The notes under the pieces: generated by a model | Told to the model about the DNA's origin: nothing | Seen by the model: only the letters and a program-made list of their open reading frames with translations | Database searches by the model: none | Translations under genes and position numbers: made by a program | Assembly: GCF_001642475.1 (NCBI RefSeq) | Contig: NW_019173943.1 | Span: 372,001-436,000 of the forward strand | Origin: Fonsecaea monophora | Lineage: Eukaryota; Ascomycota; Eurotiomycetes; Chaetothyriales; Herpotrichiellaceae | Direction: 5' to 3' | DNA: 64,000 bases | Shown here: in pieces, positions 63,071 to 64,000 of the stretch | Layout of the letters: each line of letters opens with the position of its first letter | How positions within the stretch are numbered: the first letter of the stretch is position 1

Positions 63071-64000
63071 TGCGGTGATTGAATAAGGCTGCTTTTCCTT
63101 GTTCACCCTTCAGCCTACATAGCTATTCGTTACTCGCAGAAGCCACTGATGCTGTGCTTCTCTCTGCGCCCCGTATTCTGATCACCTCCCCAGGAATGCC
63201 AAACTGGTTTGGAACCTACAAGGCCATCAAGAGGCACTGGAGGGCGGGCGACGATATCGCCATTTGAAGTTGACTTTCTTTCACCGGCCACAAACTGCGA
63301 ATGTTGCAGATGGTCGAACTCTCGTCTATATTGTTCTCTTCACCATTTCTATACAGGCAGCAGCTTCTTCGGATGGATAGATTCTGAATTCTAGATCCAG
63401 CACTACAAGACTTGCGTGCGGCACGCCCTGCTTCCGTAGACCTGGTTCTCTTACACGACCTCAGAAGGATCCTCTGTCTTTCCGTCTTCCGTCTCGCGGC
63501 TGTCGCACAGGCCCCTGTTTGTGTGTTTCAGAATTCCATTTCCATTCTCGGATCCTGAACACGATGCTTTTACCTACGTGGCACCTATACCTATACCATC
63601 CTCACTTCTTACTAGTCCCTGTTTCTCGTCTTCAGGGACTGGCTGCGCGGTTCGATATCTGACTGTGCCCGTCGTCCCAAGTAGCCGCTTGCTGCGTAGC
63701 GATTGATTAGTGTGTCGCTCCTCGAGTTGCACCATCCCCCGGCACTTGACTTGTGCCACGACCGAGAAACCGGATCAGGTAGTACCCGGCGTCAGTGACA
63801 TACCTGTGTGCCGTTTGTCGAGAAAGCAACGACGGCCTGTGTCGTTGTCAAATACCTCTTCATCTGCACTGCTACTCTAAAGTTTGATACCTCCAAACCC
63901 CTTGAACCCATCCTAGCCTCGTCATCGTCGTCAAGTTGGTCTTCTGCTCTTCTCGAGCCTGTACTCACCATCACAAAGATATCCAATGACGTGGTTCAGG
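63071..64000. other. Right edge: intergenic, possible minus-strand exon end
   Basis: Mostly 3' flank of the amidase with no clear gene. On the minus strand two strong splice donors occur, GTGAGT at 63969 and GTATGT at 63803. The upstream frames read HVIGYLCD and QAVVAFSTNGTQ, which could be exons of a gene entering from the right. Not enough is present to name it. Confidence 0.25.

Overview
The window is nuclear DNA of a filamentous ascomycete. The genes are split by short GT-AG introns (about 50-175 bp), several with recognisable CTAAC/CTGAC-like branch sites. The families are typical of Pezizomycotina: Zn2Cys6 regulators, DUF3176 membrane proteins, a fungal MscS channel and a Dal5-type transporter. 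The gene mix and the alicyclic/fatty-acid catabolic content suggest Eurotiomycetes, perhaps Chaetothyriales, but that placement is inference. There is no sign of prokaryotic operons, phage, CRISPR or rRNA.

Left part (1-16.6 kb): the 3' end of a GT32 glycosyltransferase; an alpha/beta hydrolase (+); a DUF3176 membrane protein (-, 3 exons); an EF-hand MscS channel (+); a hotdog thioesterase ending in a peroxisomal AKL signal (+, 2 exons); a 119-aa membrane protein (-, 2 exons); a 1269-aa protein whose N-terminus looks like the TPP1/Tpz1 shelterin OB fold (-, 2 exons); and a 131-aa orphan (+).

Centre (16.8-39.2 kb): ten consecutive genes look like one catabolic cluster. They are an SDR alcohol dehydrogenase (12 exons, one of 7 nt), a carboxymuconolactone-decarboxylase-like protein, a Baeyer-Villiger monooxygenase, a Zn2Cys6 regulator, a metallo-beta-lactamase-fold hydrolase (candidate lactonase), a Dal5-type MFS transporter, a second Zn2Cys6 regulator, an acyl-CoA ligase, an aldehyde dehydrogenase and an acyl-CoA oxidase ending in SKL. 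Read as chemistry, this gives: cyclic alcohol to ketone (SDR), ketone to lactone (BVMO), lactone to hydroxy acid (MBL), then aldehyde and acid (SDR/ALDH), CoA thioester (ligase) and peroxisomal beta-oxidation (oxidase). A short motif, TCGGYAR (both strands), is concentrated 160-290 bp upstream of several of these start codons. It occurs four times within 53 bp ahead of the BVMO and about four times between the divergent ALDH and acyl-CoA oxidase genes. That supports co-regulation by one of the two cluster regulators.

Right part (40-64 kb): housekeeping genes. These are the single-exon FYVE/PIP kinase Fab1 (2480 aa), kynurenine 3-monooxygenase, C2-domain phosphatidylserine decarboxylase (Psd2 type, 4 exons), an orphan 238-aa protein, an MBD4-like DNA glycosylase, a membrane-anchored RlpA-like double-psi beta-barrel protein and an amidase (2 exons). 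The last 900 bases may hold the edge of another minus-strand gene.

All exon structures were worked out by hand from splice consensus, reading-frame continuity and family resemblance. No database search was possible.
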